A stretch of DNA of 64,000 nucleotides, from the NCBI RefSeq assembly GCF_016899935.1, contig NZ_JACJJK010000008.1, positions 1 through 64,000 of the forward strand, given 5' to 3'. The notes beneath the pieces are model-generated. The model did no database searches and was not told the DNA's origin. It saw only the letters and a list, made by a program, of their open reading frames with translations. A program made the translations under genes and the position numbers. This DNA comes from Olsenella uli. Lineage in GTDB: Bacteria; Actinomycetota; Coriobacteriia; Coriobacteriales; Atopobiaceae. Below are positions 27,701-39,700 of this stretch, piece by piece (the first letter of the stretch is position 1; every line of letters begins with the position of its first letter).

Positions 27701-29587
27701 ATGCCAGACCGCAAGTACCTCGAGCTGCTCTCCGAGAAGTTCCCCACGGTGCGCTCCGCCCTCGCGGAGATCATCAACCTCGAGGCCATCCTCAACCTGC
27801 CCAAGGGCACCGAGCACTTCATCTCCGACGTCCACGGCGAGTACGACGCCTTCAAGCACATCCTCAACAACTGCTCCGGCGTCATCCGCGAGCGCGTGGC
27901 CGACATCTTCCGCTTCGAGCTCACGGGCGGCGAGCAGGCCGACCTCTGCACGCTCATCTACTACCCGCACCGCAAGCTCCGCCGCCTCGCCGCGGCCGGC
28001 GTCGTCACCGAGGAGTGGTACGCGATCACGCTCATGCGCCTCGTGCGCCTGGCTCGCTACCTCTCCGACTCCTACACGCGCTCCAAGGTCCGCAAGGCCA
28101 TGCCGCCCGAGTACGCCTACATCATCGACGAGCTGCTCCACGCCTCCCCCGGCGAGGGCGACGAGCGCCAGGGCTACCACCGCCGCATCATCGACACGAT
28201 CGTGGACACCGGCTCGGCGAACGACTTCATCGTGAGCCTGGCGTCGCTGATCAAGCGCCTCGCGGTGGACCACCTGCACGTGGTCGGCGACGTCTTTGAC
28301 CGGGGCGGCCACGCCGACAAGATCCTCGACCGCCTCATGGAGTACCACTCGGTCGACCTGCAGTGGGGCAACCACGACATCGTCTGGATGGGGGCGGCGG
28401 CCGGCTCGGCCACGTGCCTGGCGGCCGTGATCCGCAACAACATCCGCTACGACTCCCTGCAGATCCTCGAGAGCGCCTACGGCATCTCCCTGCGCGAGCT
28501 GGCGCTGTTCGCCGAGGCGACGTACCGCTCGGGCGAGGCCATGAGCCCGCTCGAGAAGGCCATCTCGGCGATACTCTTCAAGCTCGAGGGGCAGACCATC
28601 CTGCGCCACCCCAACTGGCACATGGAGGACCGCCTCCTGCTCGGGCGCGTAGACGCGGCGCGCGGCACGGTCCGCATGGGCGAGAAGGACCACGAGCTCG
28701 TCACGCGCGACTTCCCCACCGTGGACTGGTCGGACCCCTACGCGCTCTCCGACGACGAGGTCCGCGTGATGGACAACCTGCTCGCCGCCGTGCGCACCTC
28801 CCACCAGCTCGGCGCGCACGTGAACTTCCTCTACGAGCACGGCAGCGCCTACCTCGTCCACAACGACGACGTCCTCTTCCACGCCTGCGTTCCCATGAAC
28901 GAGGACGGCACCTTCCACCCGGTGAACCACCAGGGGCAGCTCCTGGCCGGCAAGGCCTACTACGACTACGCCGACCGCCTCGCCCGCCGCGCGTGGCAGG
29001 AGAGCGACGAGGTCTCGCTCGACTGGATGTGGTACCTGTGGTGCGGCCGCTACTCGCCGCTCTCCGGCCGCCTCATGAAGACCTTCGAGCGCACCTACCT
29101 CACGGACCGCGCGACCTGGGCCGAGCCGCGCGACCCCTACTACGCGCTCACCGACGACGTGGCGGTCTGTCGGCGCATCCTCGAGGAGTTTGGCGTTGAC
29201 CCCGAGCGCGGCCACATCATCAACGGCCACACCCCCGTCCACGCCTCGGAGGGCGAGAAGCCCGTGCGCTCCGGCGGGCACCTGCTGGTCATCGACGGCG
29301 GGTTCTGCCAGGCCTACCACAAGACCACCGGCATCGGCGGCTACACGCTCATCTCCGACCCGCGCGGCATGCGCATCAAGGCGCACCGCCCGTTCGGCTC
29401 GATCGCGGACGTGCTCGACCTCAACGCGGACATCATGAGCGACGACGACCGCTTCGAGCTGGAGCCGCGCCCGCTCACCGTGGGCGACACCGACACCGGG
29501 GAGGAGATTCGCGAGCAGATCGCCGACCTGCGGGCCCTGCTCGCCGCCTACCGGGCGGGCGAGCTGCCGGAGCGGCGCGGGGCGTAA
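27701..29587 (+). CDS. fbp: fructose-1,6-bisphosphatase, class III
   Basis: 628 residues; GAGAGGGGG precedes the ATG at 27701. Metallophosphoesterase motifs are DVHGEYDAF, GDVFDRGG, WGNHDI and INGHTPVH. The length and the EYHSVDLQWGNHD context mark the class III (Firmicutes-type) enzyme. It hydrolyses fructose 1,6-bisphosphate to fructose 6-phosphate in gluconeogenesis and usually needs Mn. It is monocistronic, convergent with ftsH across a repeat array. Confidence 0.96.
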   Translation: MPDRKYLELLSEKFPTVRSALAEIINLEAILNLPKGTEHFISDVHGEYDAFKHILNNCSGVIRERVADIFRFELTGGEQADLCTLIYYPHRKLRRLAAAGVVTEEWYAITLMRLVRLARYLSDSYTRSKVRKAMPPEYAYIIDELLHASPGEGDERQGYHRRIIDTIVDTGSANDFIVSLASLIKRLAVDHLHVVGDVFDRGGHADKILDRLMEYHSVDLQWGNHDIVWMGAAAGSATCLAAVIRNNIRYDSLQILESAYGISLRELALFAEATYRSGEAMSPLEKAISAILFKLEGQTILRHPNWHMEDRLLLGRVDAARGTVRMGEKDHELVTRDFPTVDWSDPYALSDDEVRVMDNLLAAVRTSHQLGAHVNFLYEHGSAYLVHNDDVLFHACVPMNEDGTFHPVNHQGQLLAGKAYYDYADRLARRAWQESDEVSLDWMWYLWCGRYSPLSGRLMKTFERTYLTDRATWAEPRDPYYALTDDVAVCRRILEEFGVDPERGHIINGHTPVHASEGEKPVRSGGHLLVIDGGFCQAYHKTTGIGGYTLISDPRGMRIKAHRPFGSIADVLDLNADIMSDDDRFELEPRPLTVGDTDTGEEIREQIADLRALLAAYRAGELPERRGA

Positions 29588-29599
29588 GCGTCCTTCCGG

Positions 29600-29850
29600 A
29601 AAACGCCGCCCTTGTCGCGGGGCGTTCTAGAAATCGCCGCCCGTGCGCGCTGGCGTTGCGCACGGGCGGCGATTCTCGGACACATGAGCGGGCAAACCCC
29701 GGGATTCTTGGAAGATGCGCGACAAGAACGGCGATTCCCGGAACGCGCTGCGACAAGGGCGGCGTTTCTCGGAACGCGCTGTGACAAGGGCGGCGTTTCT
29801 CGGATGCCCGCGCGCCAACCCCGGCGATTCCCGGACGGGACGACGGGGTT
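29600..29850. repeat. 31-bp-period inverted array A (fbp/ftsH gap)
   Basis: Left units start at 29600 and 29631 (minus orientation); right units start at 29659, 29690, 29721, 29752, 29783 and 29814 (plus orientation), each exactly 31 bp apart. Unit head is GACAAGGGCGGCGATTC or GACAAGAACGGCGATTC. The centre is a GC-rich palindrome (about 29635-29672). It lies between convergent genes, so it may also serve as a terminator. Confidence 0.9.
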
Positions 29851-29867
29851 GGCGCGCGGGCCGGGCC

Positions 29868-31775
<1,908 letters not shown>

Positions 31776-31920
31776 CGTGTGAGCTAGCCCTTCGCCTCGG
31801 GTGGTCCTTGGGTCTAGAGATACCCAGAAACGCCATTGTAAACACCGGGGGCCGCGAGGTCCCGCGCGTTTCCACGCGCGTTACGGGGCGCGCGGGCGGC
31901 CGGCAGGACCCGCGCACGCC

Positions 31921-32739
31921 CTACCGGAAGAGCTGCCAGAGGGCGACCGCCGAGCTGGCGGCGACGTTCAGCGAGTCCACGCCGCGCGCCATCGGGATGA
32001 TCGCGGTGCGGTCGCAGGCGTCGAGCGCGGCGCGGGAGAGACCGTGGCCCTCGTTGCCAAAGAGCAGCGCGCGGCGGTCGGCGGGGGCGAGCGCGGGGTC
32101 GTCGAGGGGGACGGCGCCGGGCTCGAGGGCGAGCGCCACGCACGTGAAGCCCCGCGCCCGCAGGTCGTCGAGCGTGCCGACGGGCCAGGCGCCCGTCTCG
32201 GCGCGGGCCCACGGCAGCTTGAACACGCAGCCCATCGACACGCGCACGGCGCGCCGGGAGAGGGGGTCCGCGCAGCGGGGCGAGAGCACGACGGCGTCCG
32301 CGCCGAGCGCGGCGGCGTTGCGGAAGAGCGCGCCCACGTTGGTCACGTCCACGAGGTCCTCAAGGACGACGACGCGGCGGGCGTCGCGGGTCACCTCCTC
32401 GACCGTGCGCGGGGCCGGGCGGTCCATCTCGCACAGGAGCCCCCTCGTGAGGCGGAACCCCGTGAGCCGCGCCACCTGGTCGTGCGGCAGCACGTACGCC
32501 GGGACGTCGTCAGCCACGCGGGCGAGAAGGGCCTCGCTCGCGGTGAGGTCGCGCTCGTCGACGAGCAGCGAGCGCGGGGTCGCGCCGCACTCCAGCGCGA
32601 CCTCCACGACCATGCGCGACTCGGCCACCAGCACGCCGCGCCCCACCTCGAGGGCGTTTCTGAGCTGGTGGTCCGTCAGGCGAGCGTAGACGTCGAGGCG
32701 CTCGTCGGAGAGGTCGGACACATGAATCAGGCGTGCCAT
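31921..32739 (-). CDS. SpoU/TrmH-family RNA 2'-O-methyltransferase
   Basis: 272 residues from the ATG at 32739; an in-frame GTG at 32778 is possible. The N-terminal substrate-binding domain is followed by a trefoil-knot SPOUT domain with VDVTNVGALFRNAAALG (motif 1), LLFGNEGHGLS (motif 2) and IPMARGVDSLNVAASSAV (motif 3). It transfers a methyl group from S-adenosylmethionine to a ribose in rRNA or tRNA; the exact target cannot be read from sequence. It stands alone, divergent from the L,D-transpeptidase. Confidence 0.92.
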   Translation of the reverse strand: MARLIHVSDLSDERLDVYARLTDHQLRNALEVGRGVLVAESRMVVEVALECGATPRSLLVDERDLTASEALLARVADDVPAYVLPHDQVARLTGFRLTRGLLCEMDRPAPRTVEEVTRDARRVVVLEDLVDVTNVGALFRNAAALGADAVVLSPRCADPLSRRAVRVSMGCVFKLPWARAETGAWPVGTLDDLRARGFTCVALALEPGAVPLDDPALAPADRRALLFGNEGHGLSRAALDACDRTAIIPMARGVDSLNVAASSAVALWQLFR

Positions 32740-32851
32740 CGTCACGCTCCCGTCAACTTTGCCAATACTCGCCAACACCGGGCGCTTCCTAGGTTAGGAT
32801 ACTGAAGAGCAAAAGCATGAAACCACTACGGTTCCGTCACCAAGGTGAGCA

Positions 32852-34297
32852 ATGGCAAGTCACATGAACCCCTCCTCCCCGGGCAAGGCCCGGGGACGGC
32901 ACAAGCTGGTCTGGATCGTCCCCGTCGTCCTTCTCGCCCTGGTGGCGCTCGTCTACCTGGGGGGCGTGGTCGCCTTCCACATCGTCTTCATGCCCGGGAC
33001 CGTCCTCGACGGCACCGACGTCTCCCTGCGCCTGGCGAGCGAGGTCGCCGAGGAGAAGGCCGGGTCGCTCTCCGGCTACCAGGCCCACGTGAGCGGCGAC
33101 GGCGTCGACCTCACGGTCTCCGCCGACCAAATCGACCTCGCCTACGACGGCGACGCCTACGCGCGGGAGGCCATCGACGCGAGCAACCCCTGGACGTGGC
33201 CCGTCGCCCTGACCCAGCCCGAGCGCCCCGTCAGCGCCGCGAGCGCGGTCGTCTTTGACCGGGACGCGCTGCTCGCGCTCTTTGAGCCGTTCGAGAGCGC
33301 GGCGCAGGAGAGCGCCGCGAGCCTGGGCGGCAAGGCGGTCATCTTTGACGCCGAGGCCGGCACCTTTGGCCTCGACCCCTCCATCACGGCCCAGTACCTC
33401 GACGACGACGCCCTGGTCGACGCCCTCTCGCAGGCCTTCACCGCCCAGCAGGAGGAGATTGCACTCGGCGACGACGTGCTCTCCGGCTCCGACGACGCCC
33501 TCCACGCCGCCGTCGACGCCGCGAACGCCTACCTCGGCGGCGCCGGGACCACCCTAACGCTCGACGGCGAGACGGCGGCTGAGGTGACGCCCGAGGTCAT
33601 CGCCGGCTGGGTGACGGTCGCCGACGACCTCTCCGTCTCCCTCAGCACCGACGCCGCCGCCAGCTGGGCGAGCGAGAGCGTGTCGCGGCTCAACACGGTC
33701 GGCGCCACGCGGACCTACACCCGCGCGGACGGCAAGGAGGTCACCGTCGAGGGCGGCACCTACGGCTGGAAGGTCAACGAGTCCGGCGTCGCGGACGCGC
33801 TCGTGGCCGCCGTGAGCGACGAGTCCCCCCAGGCGATCGAGGTGCCCTTCGACCAGCGCGGCACGGTCGTCCCCGACGCGGGCGGGCGCGACTGGGGCCA
33901 GCGCTACATCGACATCGACCTCTCCGAGCAGCACGTCCGCATGTACGGCGACGACGGCTCCGTCGTCTGGGAGTCCGACTGCGTCACCGGCAACACGTCC
34001 ATGGGCTGGGGGACGCCTACCGGCGTCTACACGATCAACGAGAACATGCAGCGCGACACCGTGCTGATCGGGCTCGACTACAACGGGGACAACGAGCCCG
34101 ACTACAAGACCCCGGTCAGCTACTGGATGCCGTTCGTGGGCAACCTCGTCGCCCTGCACGACGCGCCGCGCTCCAGCTTTGGCGGGACCATCTACCAGTG
34201 GAACGGCAGCCACGGCTGCGTGAACCTGCCCTACGCCAAGGCCGAGTCGCTTTACGGCCTCGTAAAGGTCGGCGATGTCGTGGTGGTGCACTGGTAG
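32852..34297 (+). CDS. L,D-transpeptidase (YkuD) with peptidoglycan-binding region
   Basis: 481 residues; AAGGTGAG precedes the ATG at 32852. A single helix at 19-42 anchors it, so most of the protein is outside. Residues about 60-330 hold two copies of a putative peptidoglycan-binding domain, rich in Asp and Ala. The C-terminal YkuD domain has TPTGVYTI and SHGCVNLP with catalytic Cys456. Family members form 3-3 cross-links or attach proteins to peptidoglycan. The neutral substitution-rich linker is typical of Coriobacteriia. Confidence 0.92.
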   Translation: MASHMNPSSPGKARGRHKLVWIVPVVLLALVALVYLGGVVAFHIVFMPGTVLDGTDVSLRLASEVAEEKAGSLSGYQAHVSGDGVDLTVSADQIDLAYDGDAYAREAIDASNPWTWPVALTQPERPVSAASAVVFDRDALLALFEPFESAAQESAASLGGKAVIFDAEAGTFGLDPSITAQYLDDDALVDALSQAFTAQQEEIALGDDVLSGSDDALHAAVDAANAYLGGAGTTLTLDGETAAEVTPEVIAGWVTVADDLSVSLSTDAAASWASESVSRLNTVGATRTYTRADGKEVTVEGGTYGWKVNESGVADALVAAVSDESPQAIEVPFDQRGTVVPDAGGRDWGQRYIDIDLSEQHVRMYGDDGSVVWESDCVTGNTSMGWGTPTGVYTINENMQRDTVLIGLDYNGDNEPDYKTPVSYWMPFVGNLVALHDAPRSSFGGTIYQWNGSHGCVNLPYAKAESLYGLVKVGDVVVVHW

Positions 34298-34436
34298 GGA
34301 GCGCGGCCGCCGGCACCCCTGCGTCGCTTCTGTCCAACAGCTCGCGCAGCTCGGGATTACCGGTACTGCCGAGTTACGCGCGTCGGTCGCGGCATCGCGG
34401 CGCGCGCAGGTCGAGAAAACCGTCCGTTTGGACAAG

Positions 34437-34480
34437 AATCCCGACCTACGCGTTCTTGTCGGCCTGCGTAGGTCGGGATT
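34437..34480. repeat. perfect 15-bp-arm palindrome between convergent genes
   Basis: AATCCCGACCTACGC (34437-34451) and its exact complement (34466-34480). The right end GGGATTTCTGGAA resembles the core of the 31-bp units, and the loop contains a TTCTTGTCGG variant of the dispersed motif. It lies between the transpeptidase and ffh and could act on both transcripts, but there is no T-run. Confidence 0.8.
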
Positions 34481-34513
34481 TCTGGAAACGGGTGCAGCAG
34501 CAAGCAGCGGCAC

Positions 34514-35890
34514 TTAGAACGGCAGGCCCGCGCCGCCGCCCATGTTGCGCATCATCTGCTGCATGGCGCGCCGACCCTTCTTGCCGCCGCCCTGGGCGGC
34601 GAGCCCGCGCATCCGGCCCATCATCTTGTTCATCTCGCCCCACTGCTTGATGAGCTGGTTGACCTCCTGCACGCTGCGGCCGGAGCCGACGGCGATGCGG
34701 CGGCGGCGCTGCCCGTTGATGATCTTCGGGCGGGCGCGCTCCTCCTTGGTCATCGAGCGGATGATCGCCTCGATGCGCGTGAGCTGCTCGTCGCTCGCGG
34801 CCTGCGGGACCTGCGCCATCGCGCGCTCCATGCCCGGGATCATGCCCATGAGCTTCTGGAGGCCGCCCATCTTGCGGATCTGCTGCATCTGGGCGAGCAG
34901 GTCGTCCATCGTGAAGCCCTCGCGCAGCATCCGCTCGGCGTCGGCCACCTGCTGCTCGTCGGCCACCTTCTGGGCCTGCTCGATGATGCCCACCACGTCG
35001 CCCATGCCGAGGATGCGCTTGGCCATGCGGTCGGGGTGGAAGACCTCGAGCGAGTCGGGCTTCTCGCCCATCGAGACGAACTTGATCGGCTTGCCGGTGA
35101 CCTCACGGACCGACAGCGCGCCGCCACCGCGGGCGTCGCCGTCGAGCTTGGACATGATGACGCCGTCAAAGTCCACGCGGTTGGCGAACTCCGTGACCAC
35201 GTTGACGATGTCCTGGCCGGTCATCGCGTCGACGACCATGAGGATCTGGTCGGGGCGCACCGCGCGCTTGATCGCGACGGCCTCCTCCATCATCTCCTCG
35301 TCGATCTGCAGGCGGCCGGCCGTGTCCACGATCACGACGTCGCAGAGGCGGTCGACCGCGTCGCGGATCGAGCCCTCCGCCACGGCCACCGCGTCGCGCC
35401 CGTCACCCCGGAAGACCGGCACGCCGATCTCGCCGCCGAGCGTGGCGAGCTGGTCGGCGGCCGCCGGGCGGTGCGTGTCGCACGCGGCCAGAAGCGGGCT
35501 GTGCCCCTGGGACTTGAGCAGGTAGGCGAGCTTGGCCGCCGCCGTGGTCTTGCCGGAGCCCTGCAGGCCCACGAGCATGATCACGTTGGGCGTGCGGTTC
35601 TGCGCGAGCGTGAGCCGCGAGTCCGTGGAGCCGAGAAGGGCCGTGAGCTCGTCGAGCACCACGCGCACGACGTTCTGTGCCGGCGTGAGCGAGGAGAGGA
35701 CGTCGGCGGAGAGGCACTTCTCCTTGCAGCGCCCGACGAACTCCTTGACCACGCGGTAGTTGACGTCGGCCTCGAGCAGGGCCATGCGGATCTCGCGCAT
35801 CGCGACGTTGATGTCGTCCTCGGTGAGGCGGCCCTTGCCCCGCAGGCGCTCGAAGGTGTCCTGGAGGCGGTCGGAGAGAGAGTTGAACAT
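34514..35890 (-). CDS. ffh: signal recognition particle GTPase Ffh (SRP54)
   Basis: 458 residues. An N domain helical bundle is followed by the G domain with GLQGSGKTT, DTAGR, SKLDGDARGG and the TGKPIKF signature. The C-terminal M domain is Met-rich (MMEEA... LQKLMGMIPGM, GMNKMMGRM-like), binding signal peptides and 4.5S RNA. It delivers nascent membrane proteins to FtsY. The ATG at 35890 is two bases past the ftsY stop, a tight partner pairing. Confidence 0.97.
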   Translation of the reverse strand: MFNSLSDRLQDTFERLRGKGRLTEDDINVAMREIRMALLEADVNYRVVKEFVGRCKEKCLSADVLSSLTPAQNVVRVVLDELTALLGSTDSRLTLAQNRTPNVIMLVGLQGSGKTTAAAKLAYLLKSQGHSPLLAACDTHRPAAADQLATLGGEIGVPVFRGDGRDAVAVAEGSIRDAVDRLCDVVIVDTAGRLQIDEEMMEEAVAIKRAVRPDQILMVVDAMTGQDIVNVVTEFANRVDFDGVIMSKLDGDARGGGALSVREVTGKPIKFVSMGEKPDSLEVFHPDRMAKRILGMGDVVGIIEQAQKVADEQQVADAERMLREGFTMDDLLAQMQQIRKMGGLQKLMGMIPGMERAMAQVPQAASDEQLTRIEAIIRSMTKEERARPKIINGQRRRRIAVGSGRSVQEVNQLIKQWGEMNKMMGRMRGLAAQGGGKKGRRAMQQMMRNMGGGAGLPF

Positions 35891-35892
35891 GG

Positions 35893-36792
35893 CTACATCC
35901 CTTCACCCACGAGCGCGCGGCAGAACTCGAGCGCGTCGAAGGTCTGGAGGTCGTCGAGGGTCTCGCCCACGCCGATGCGGTAGATGGGCAGGCCCAGCTG
36001 GCTGGAGATGGCAAGGGCGATGCCGCCCTTGGCGGTGCCGTCGAGCTTGGTCACGATGAGGCCGTCGAGCTCGAGCGCGTCGTTGAACTCGCGCGCCTGG
36101 TTGAGGCCGTTCTGGCCGGTGGTGGCGTCGATCACGAGCACCACCGAGACGGGCAGCGAGCTGCGCTTGCGCGTGACGTTCACGACCTTCGCGAGCTCGC
36201 GCATGAGGTCGGAGGAGGTGTGCAGGCGCCCGGCGGTGTCGATGAGCACGAGCTCGGAGCCGCGCCGCTCGGCCTCCTCGACCACCTCGTAGCAGACGCT
36301 CGCCGGGTCCGCGCCGCGCTCGCGCGTCACCACATCGACGCCGGCGCGCCTGCCCCAGACCTCGAGCTGCTCGATCGCGGCGGCGCGGAAGGTGTCCGCC
36401 CCGCCGATGAGGCAGCGCGTGCCCGCCTCGCGGGCGCGGCCGGCGAGCTTGCCGACCGTGGTCGTCTTGCCGGCGCCGTTGATGCCCACGAAGAGCACGC
36501 AGCTCGGCAGGTCGGTGAAGGGGTCGCGGCCGGCTGCGGGGAACTCGGCGGCGAGGCGGCGGGCGAGCGCGTCGCGCAGCTGCCCGGCGCGGGTGAGGTT
36601 CTCGCGGGCCGCCTGCTCGCGCAGGTCGTCGGCCACGCGCAGGGCCACCTCGGCGCCCATGTCGCCCATCACGAGCGTGTCCTCGAGGTCCTCCCAGAAG
36701 TCCTCGTCGACCTCGCCGCCCATGTAGAAGATCTCGTTGATGGCCTCGCGGGAGCGCTTGAGGCCGGCCCTCAGGCTGTCGAGAAGACCCAT
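35893..36792 (-). CDS. ftsY: SRP receptor GTPase FtsY
   Basis: 299 residues. N domain (LRAGLKRSREAINEIF) and G domain with GINGAGKTTT, DTAGRLH, TKLDGTAKGG and IGVGE. The acidic, membrane-binding A domain found in enterobacteria is missing, as is usual in Gram-positives. It docks Ffh-ribosome complexes at the membrane. The ATG directly follows the smc stop (TAGATG) and ffh follows two bases later. Confidence 0.97.
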   Translation of the reverse strand: MGLLDSLRAGLKRSREAINEIFYMGGEVDEDFWEDLEDTLVMGDMGAEVALRVADDLREQAARENLTRAGQLRDALARRLAAEFPAAGRDPFTDLPSCVLFVGINGAGKTTTVGKLAGRAREAGTRCLIGGADTFRAAAIEQLEVWGRRAGVDVVTRERGADPASVCYEVVEEAERRGSELVLIDTAGRLHTSSDLMRELAKVVNVTRKRSSLPVSVVLVIDATTGQNGLNQAREFNDALELDGLIVTKLDGTAKGGIALAISSQLGLPIYRIGVGETLDDLQTFDALEFCRALVGEGM

Positions 36793-39700
36793 CTATGCAT
36801 CAACCACCTTTCCGGTATCGCGGTCGAGACGCTGGGACACCACGTGGCTCACGCCGTCGGCCTGCATGGAGACGCCGTAGAGCACGTCGGCCTGCTCCAT
36901 GGTGCGGCGCTGGTGCGAGATGACGATGAGCTGCGTGGTGGACTTGAGCTGCTCGATGGCGTCGAGCAGCTTGGAGAGGTTGGAGTCGTCGAGGGCGGCC
37001 TCCACCTCGTCGAAGACGTAGAACGGCACGGTGCGCACCTTGTAGACGGCAAAGAGCAGCGCGAGCGCCGTGAGGGACTTCTCGCCGCCGCTCATGAGCA
37101 TCATCTTGGCAAGCTTCTTGCCGCGCGGCTGGGCCACGATCTCGATGCCGGTCTCGGAGGGGTTGTCCGGGTCGGTCATCTCGATGTGGGCCTGCCCCCC
37201 CGGGAACAGCAGCGCGAAGATCTCCGAGAAGTTCGCGTTGACGCGCTCGAAGACCGTCAGGAAGCGGTTGCGCATCTTGCGGTCGATCGCCGCCGTGATC
37301 TTGCGCAGGGCCACGCGGGCGTCCTCGAGGTCGGTGACCTGCTCGTCGATGTAGTCGTAGCGCTCCTTGAGGCGCAGGTACTCGTCCATCGCCACGGCGT
37401 TCACCGGGCCGATCGACTCGATCTGCGAGCGCAGCGCGGCGACGCGGCGCTCGGCCTCGTCGCGGTCGTCGGGGGGCGGGCACTCGAGGGCGTCGTCGAG
37501 GACGGCGCCGGTCGCCACGATCGCGTTGACCGAGGTCTGCACCTGCACCTCGAGCTTGCCGAGGTCCACCTTGACGCCGGTCGCGGCGCCCCGCGCGTCC
37601 TCGAGCTCCGCCGTGGCGGCGCTCACGGCCTCGCGGGCGTCGCCGATCGTGCGCTTAAGCGAGTCGGAGTCCGCCTCGGCGAGCGAGGCGCGGTCCTTGA
37701 GGCGCGCCGCCCACTCGAGGGCGCGCTCGCGGATCGCGTCGTAGCGGTCGTGGAGCGGGTCCACGCGCAGGCGCACGACCTCGAGCGCGCGCGAGGAGCG
37801 CCGCGTGGCCTCGATGCGCGCGTCGAGCTCGGACACGCGCGCGGAGAGCTCGCGGTCGCGGCGCTCGAGCCCGGCGCGGCGCTCGCTCGTCATCGCGAGC
37901 TCGAGCCGGCCGTCGGAGAGCGCCTTGGAGGCCTTGCCCTGGTCGCGCACCGCCGCCTCGTGCTCGGCCGTGCGCTCGGAGAGGCGCCCGGCGAGCTCGT
38001 CGGCCTGCTCGCGCGCCGCGCGGGCGGCGGAGCGGTGCTCCTCGATCTGCGCGCGGGCCGCGGCGGCGCGCTCGGCGGACGCGGCGCGCCTCTTGGTGAC
38101 CTGCGCGCGCTCGGAGGTCGCGTTCGCGAGCTGCGCCTCGAGCCGGCCGCGCTCGGCGGTCGTCGAGGAGAGCTCGGCGCGCACCCGGGCGATCTCGCCC
38201 TTCGCGGCAGCCTGCTCCTCGCGGGCCTTCGCGAGGGACGCCTCCGCCTCCGCGACGGCGTCGGCCGCCTCGGCGAGGCGCTCCTCGAGCGCGGGCATGC
38301 CGCCCACGAGCTCACGGATGCGCCGCTTGCGCTCGAGCGCGCCGGACTCGCTCGTGGTGACGCTCCCCACCCGGACGCGGCCGTCCGGCAGGACGAGCGC
38401 CCCGTCCTCGGCGACGTAGGTGGCCCCGGGCGCCTTCGCGTGGGCGCGCACGGCCTCCGCGGCGGAGCCCACCAGGCGCACGCTGCCGAGAAGGGCCTCG
38501 AGCAGCGGGCGCGCGGCGTCGGAGGCGCGCAGGCGCGAGACGAGCGGCATGCCCGGCGCGTCGGCGGGCACGGGGGCGCGCCCGGCGAGCGCCGCCGAGA
38601 CGATCGCGGCGGCGCCGTCCTTGTCGGCCATCGTGCGGGCGCGCTCGACGAGCGCCGTCACGTCGTCGACGCCGTCCACCACGAGCGCGGCGAGGTCGTC
38701 GCCCAGCAGGCGCTCCACGAGCGACTCCACCGCCGGGTCGGCGTCCACGAGGTCGGCGAGGCGGCAGCGCACGCGCGGCTCGTCGGCGGCGAGCGCGGCC
38801 ACGAGCGGGCTCGCGGACTCCACGTCGGTGTCCACGGCGCGCAGCGCCTCGAGCGTCGCGGTCGCCGACGAGAGGGCGCGCTGGGCCTCGGCGTGCTCGC
38901 CGCGCGCGGCGCTCAGGGCCCCCGCCTGCGCGGTGATGGCGGTCGAGAGGCTGCCCTCCCGCTCGCGCGCGGCCTCGAGCGCGGCCTCGAGGTCCTCCAC
39001 GCGCCCGGCGCGCTCAGCGACGGCCTCCTCGGTCGTCCGCACGGTCTCCTCGAGCTGCTCGAGGCGCGAGGCGAACATCTGGTCCTCGACCTCGGCGTTC
39101 GAGATCTGGTCCTCGAGCTTGGCGTAGGCGAGCGTCTCGCGGTCCGCCTCGGCGCGCGCGGCGCGCTCCTCGGCCGTGATGCCGGAGAGCTCCTCGTCCA
39201 GGGCCCGCCGGCGCTCGCTCGCCTCGCGCGCGGCGCGCGAGAGCCCCTCGACCTCCTCGCGCAGGCTCCCCTCGCGCACGCGCGCGTCGGAGAGGTCGCC
39301 GGCGACGCCCTCGTGCTCCTCGGCGGCGTCGGCGCGCTGCTTCTCCATCGTGGAGAGCTGCATGCGCATGTCGGAGAGGCGCGCGACCATGTTCTTGCCC
39401 TTCTCCTCCAGAAGGCGCATGTCCGCGTCCATCCGGCCGAGAAGGTCCTGCATGCGGCGGCGCTGCTCGCCGAGGTCGCCCACGAAGAGGCCCTTCTGCT
39501 CGAGCAGCGACTGGAGCTTCTCGAGCTCGGCGCTCTTCTCGTCCAGACGGTACTGGGCGAGCTCGCAGGCGGCGTCGGCCTCCTTGCCGCGCGCCTCGAG
39601 CCGTGCGTACTCCTCCTGGAGGCGCCGCAGGTCGTCGACCGCGAGCTGGATCTCCAGGGCCTTGAGCTCCTCCTCGAGCTGCTTGGCGCGCTGGGCCTTG

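Noticed and set aside
34300-34510. Bidirectional intrinsic terminator between the transpeptidase and ffh
   Set aside because: The palindrome is perfect but neither side is followed by a T-run, so only a repeat is claimed.
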